Assembly (NCBI GenBank): GCA_002783405.1
Contig: PFGG01000004.1
Location: forward strand, 1-64,000
From: a bacterium (Candidatus Blackallbacteria) CG13_big_fil_rev_8_21_14_2_50_49_14
GTDB taxonomy: Bacteria > Cyanobacteriota > Sericytochromatia > UBA7694
DNA: 64,000 nucleotides
Direction: 5' to 3'
Shown here: positions 63,674 to 64,000 of the stretch, piece by piece
Numbering within the stretch: position 1 is the stretch's first letter
Layout: each line of letters opens with the position of its first letter
Program-made: the position numbers and the translations under genes
Notes under the pieces: generated by a model
What the model was told of the DNA's origin: nothing
The model's input: the letters and a program-made list of their open reading frames with translations, nothing else
Databases searched by the model: none

Positions 63674-63999
63674 TAAATCAATTCAGCAATGACCCATTCC
63701 CCATAGGGGGTATAGCCCAAACTTTTATAAAGGGCACGGGCGGCTTGGTTGTTTTGTTCGTAAAAAAGACAAGGTGTCTTTCCTTCTTTTTTGAGGGCTT
63801 CCATTAAGGCGTGAACACAGGCTTTGCCATAACCCTTGCCACGATTGGCTTTGGGGGTATAAACGCCCCCAATCAGGGCGGCATCGGGTGTTTCACAGTG
63901 GGTGAGGCTGGCAGAAAGAATTTTTCCCATTTTTTGAATATAGAAGAGCTTATCCTTTTGAATAGTTTGTTGAAGGCTTTCGATCGAACGTGCCTCCAT
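63652..63999 (-). CDS. GNAT-family N-acetyltransferase (partial at window edge)
   Basis: The visible 115 residues are the C-terminal half of a GNAT fold: GGVYTPKANRGKGYGKACVH contains the acetyl-CoA pyrophosphate loop (RGKGYG), and FYEQNNQAARALYKSLGYTP is motif B. Related FR47-like proteins have about 250 residues, so the ATG at 63999 is probably internal and the true start lies beyond the window. The last 22 bases overlap the convergent glycosyltransferase gene. Substrate unknown. Confidence 0.8.
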   Translation of the reverse strand: MEARSIESLQQTIQKDKLFYIQKMGKILSASLTHCETPDAALIGGVYTPKANRGKGYGKACVHALMEALKKEGKTPCLFYEQNNQAARALYKSLGYTPYGEWVIAELIYQPNKPS

Positions 64000-64000
64000 G

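Noticed and set aside
1-64000. tRNA, rRNA and CRISPR arrays
   Set aside because: All gaps were read on both strands. No cloverleaf, rRNA signature or spaced direct repeats were found.

Overview
The window looks like chromosomal DNA of a Gram-negative, heterotrophic bacterium with medium GC. The order infA-rpmJ-rpsM-rpsK-rpoA-rplQ, with no rpsD between rpsK and rpoA, is the arrangement known from Cyanobacteriota. No photosynthesis or carbon-fixation gene is seen, so my best inference is a non-photosynthetic relative (the Melainabacteria, Sericytochromatia or Blackallbacteria side of the phylum). Lipoproteins with lipoboxes, RND pumps, barrel proteins ending in aromatic residues and a SPOR protein show a two-membrane envelope. 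No tRNA, rRNA or CRISPR array was found.

Layout. 1-97: right end of an IS200/IS605-type element with the last codons of tnpB and an omegaRNA-like hairpin. 253-1612: C39-like peptidase and hotdog thioesterase. 1618-6303 (minus): methylmalonyl-CoA mutase small and large subunits followed by a HicA/HicB pair, each start overlapping the preceding stop by 4 bp. 6428-9415: zinc-ribbon/SH3 membrane protein, small helical proteins and a methyltransferase. 9420-12650: FdhF/YdeP-type molybdopterin oxidoreductase and FdhD. 12765-14506: DUF1190 lipoprotein plus YgiC-like ATP-grasp ligase. 14522-16569 (minus): pgi and a small membrane protein. 16570-17184: gene-free stretch with a strong + strand hairpin terminator and possibly a small RNA.

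17.1-21.2 kb is the accessory part. A lipoprotein gene opens with a heptanucleotide repeat right after its start codon (candidate phase variation). Its 3' half and the following genes are visibly AT-rich. They include a secreted protein, a broken polymorphic-toxin-like remnant, a possible immunity protein and an orphan gene fragment. 21204-25721 encodes a two-gene RND efflux system behind a perfect inverted repeat, followed by a divergent EF-G paralogue at 25833-27917.

27976-35688 (minus) is a dnaG-rpoD operon extended by a secreted protein, an ASKHA-like protein and a membrane Ser/Thr kinase with a duplicated sensor-like module. Then come gpmA, a lethal-factor-like metallopeptidase with a barrel-like tail, a class V aminotransferase, and the rpoA-type ribosomal operon (39384-42071) with two candidate promoters. 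42302-50153 has a flavoprotein-like gene, an acidic protein, an MMPL transporter, gltX, a DppB-type permease and two small genes. 50238-58655 has a Kelch/IPT lipoprotein, gatB, a secreted TPR protein, an outer-membrane barrel and a SPOR protein. 58842-63673 carries a GT2-TPR protein and a CgeB-like glycosyltransferase with TPR-like repeats, and the window ends inside a GNAT acetyltransferase.

All family calls were made by reading motifs by eye. No database search was run.
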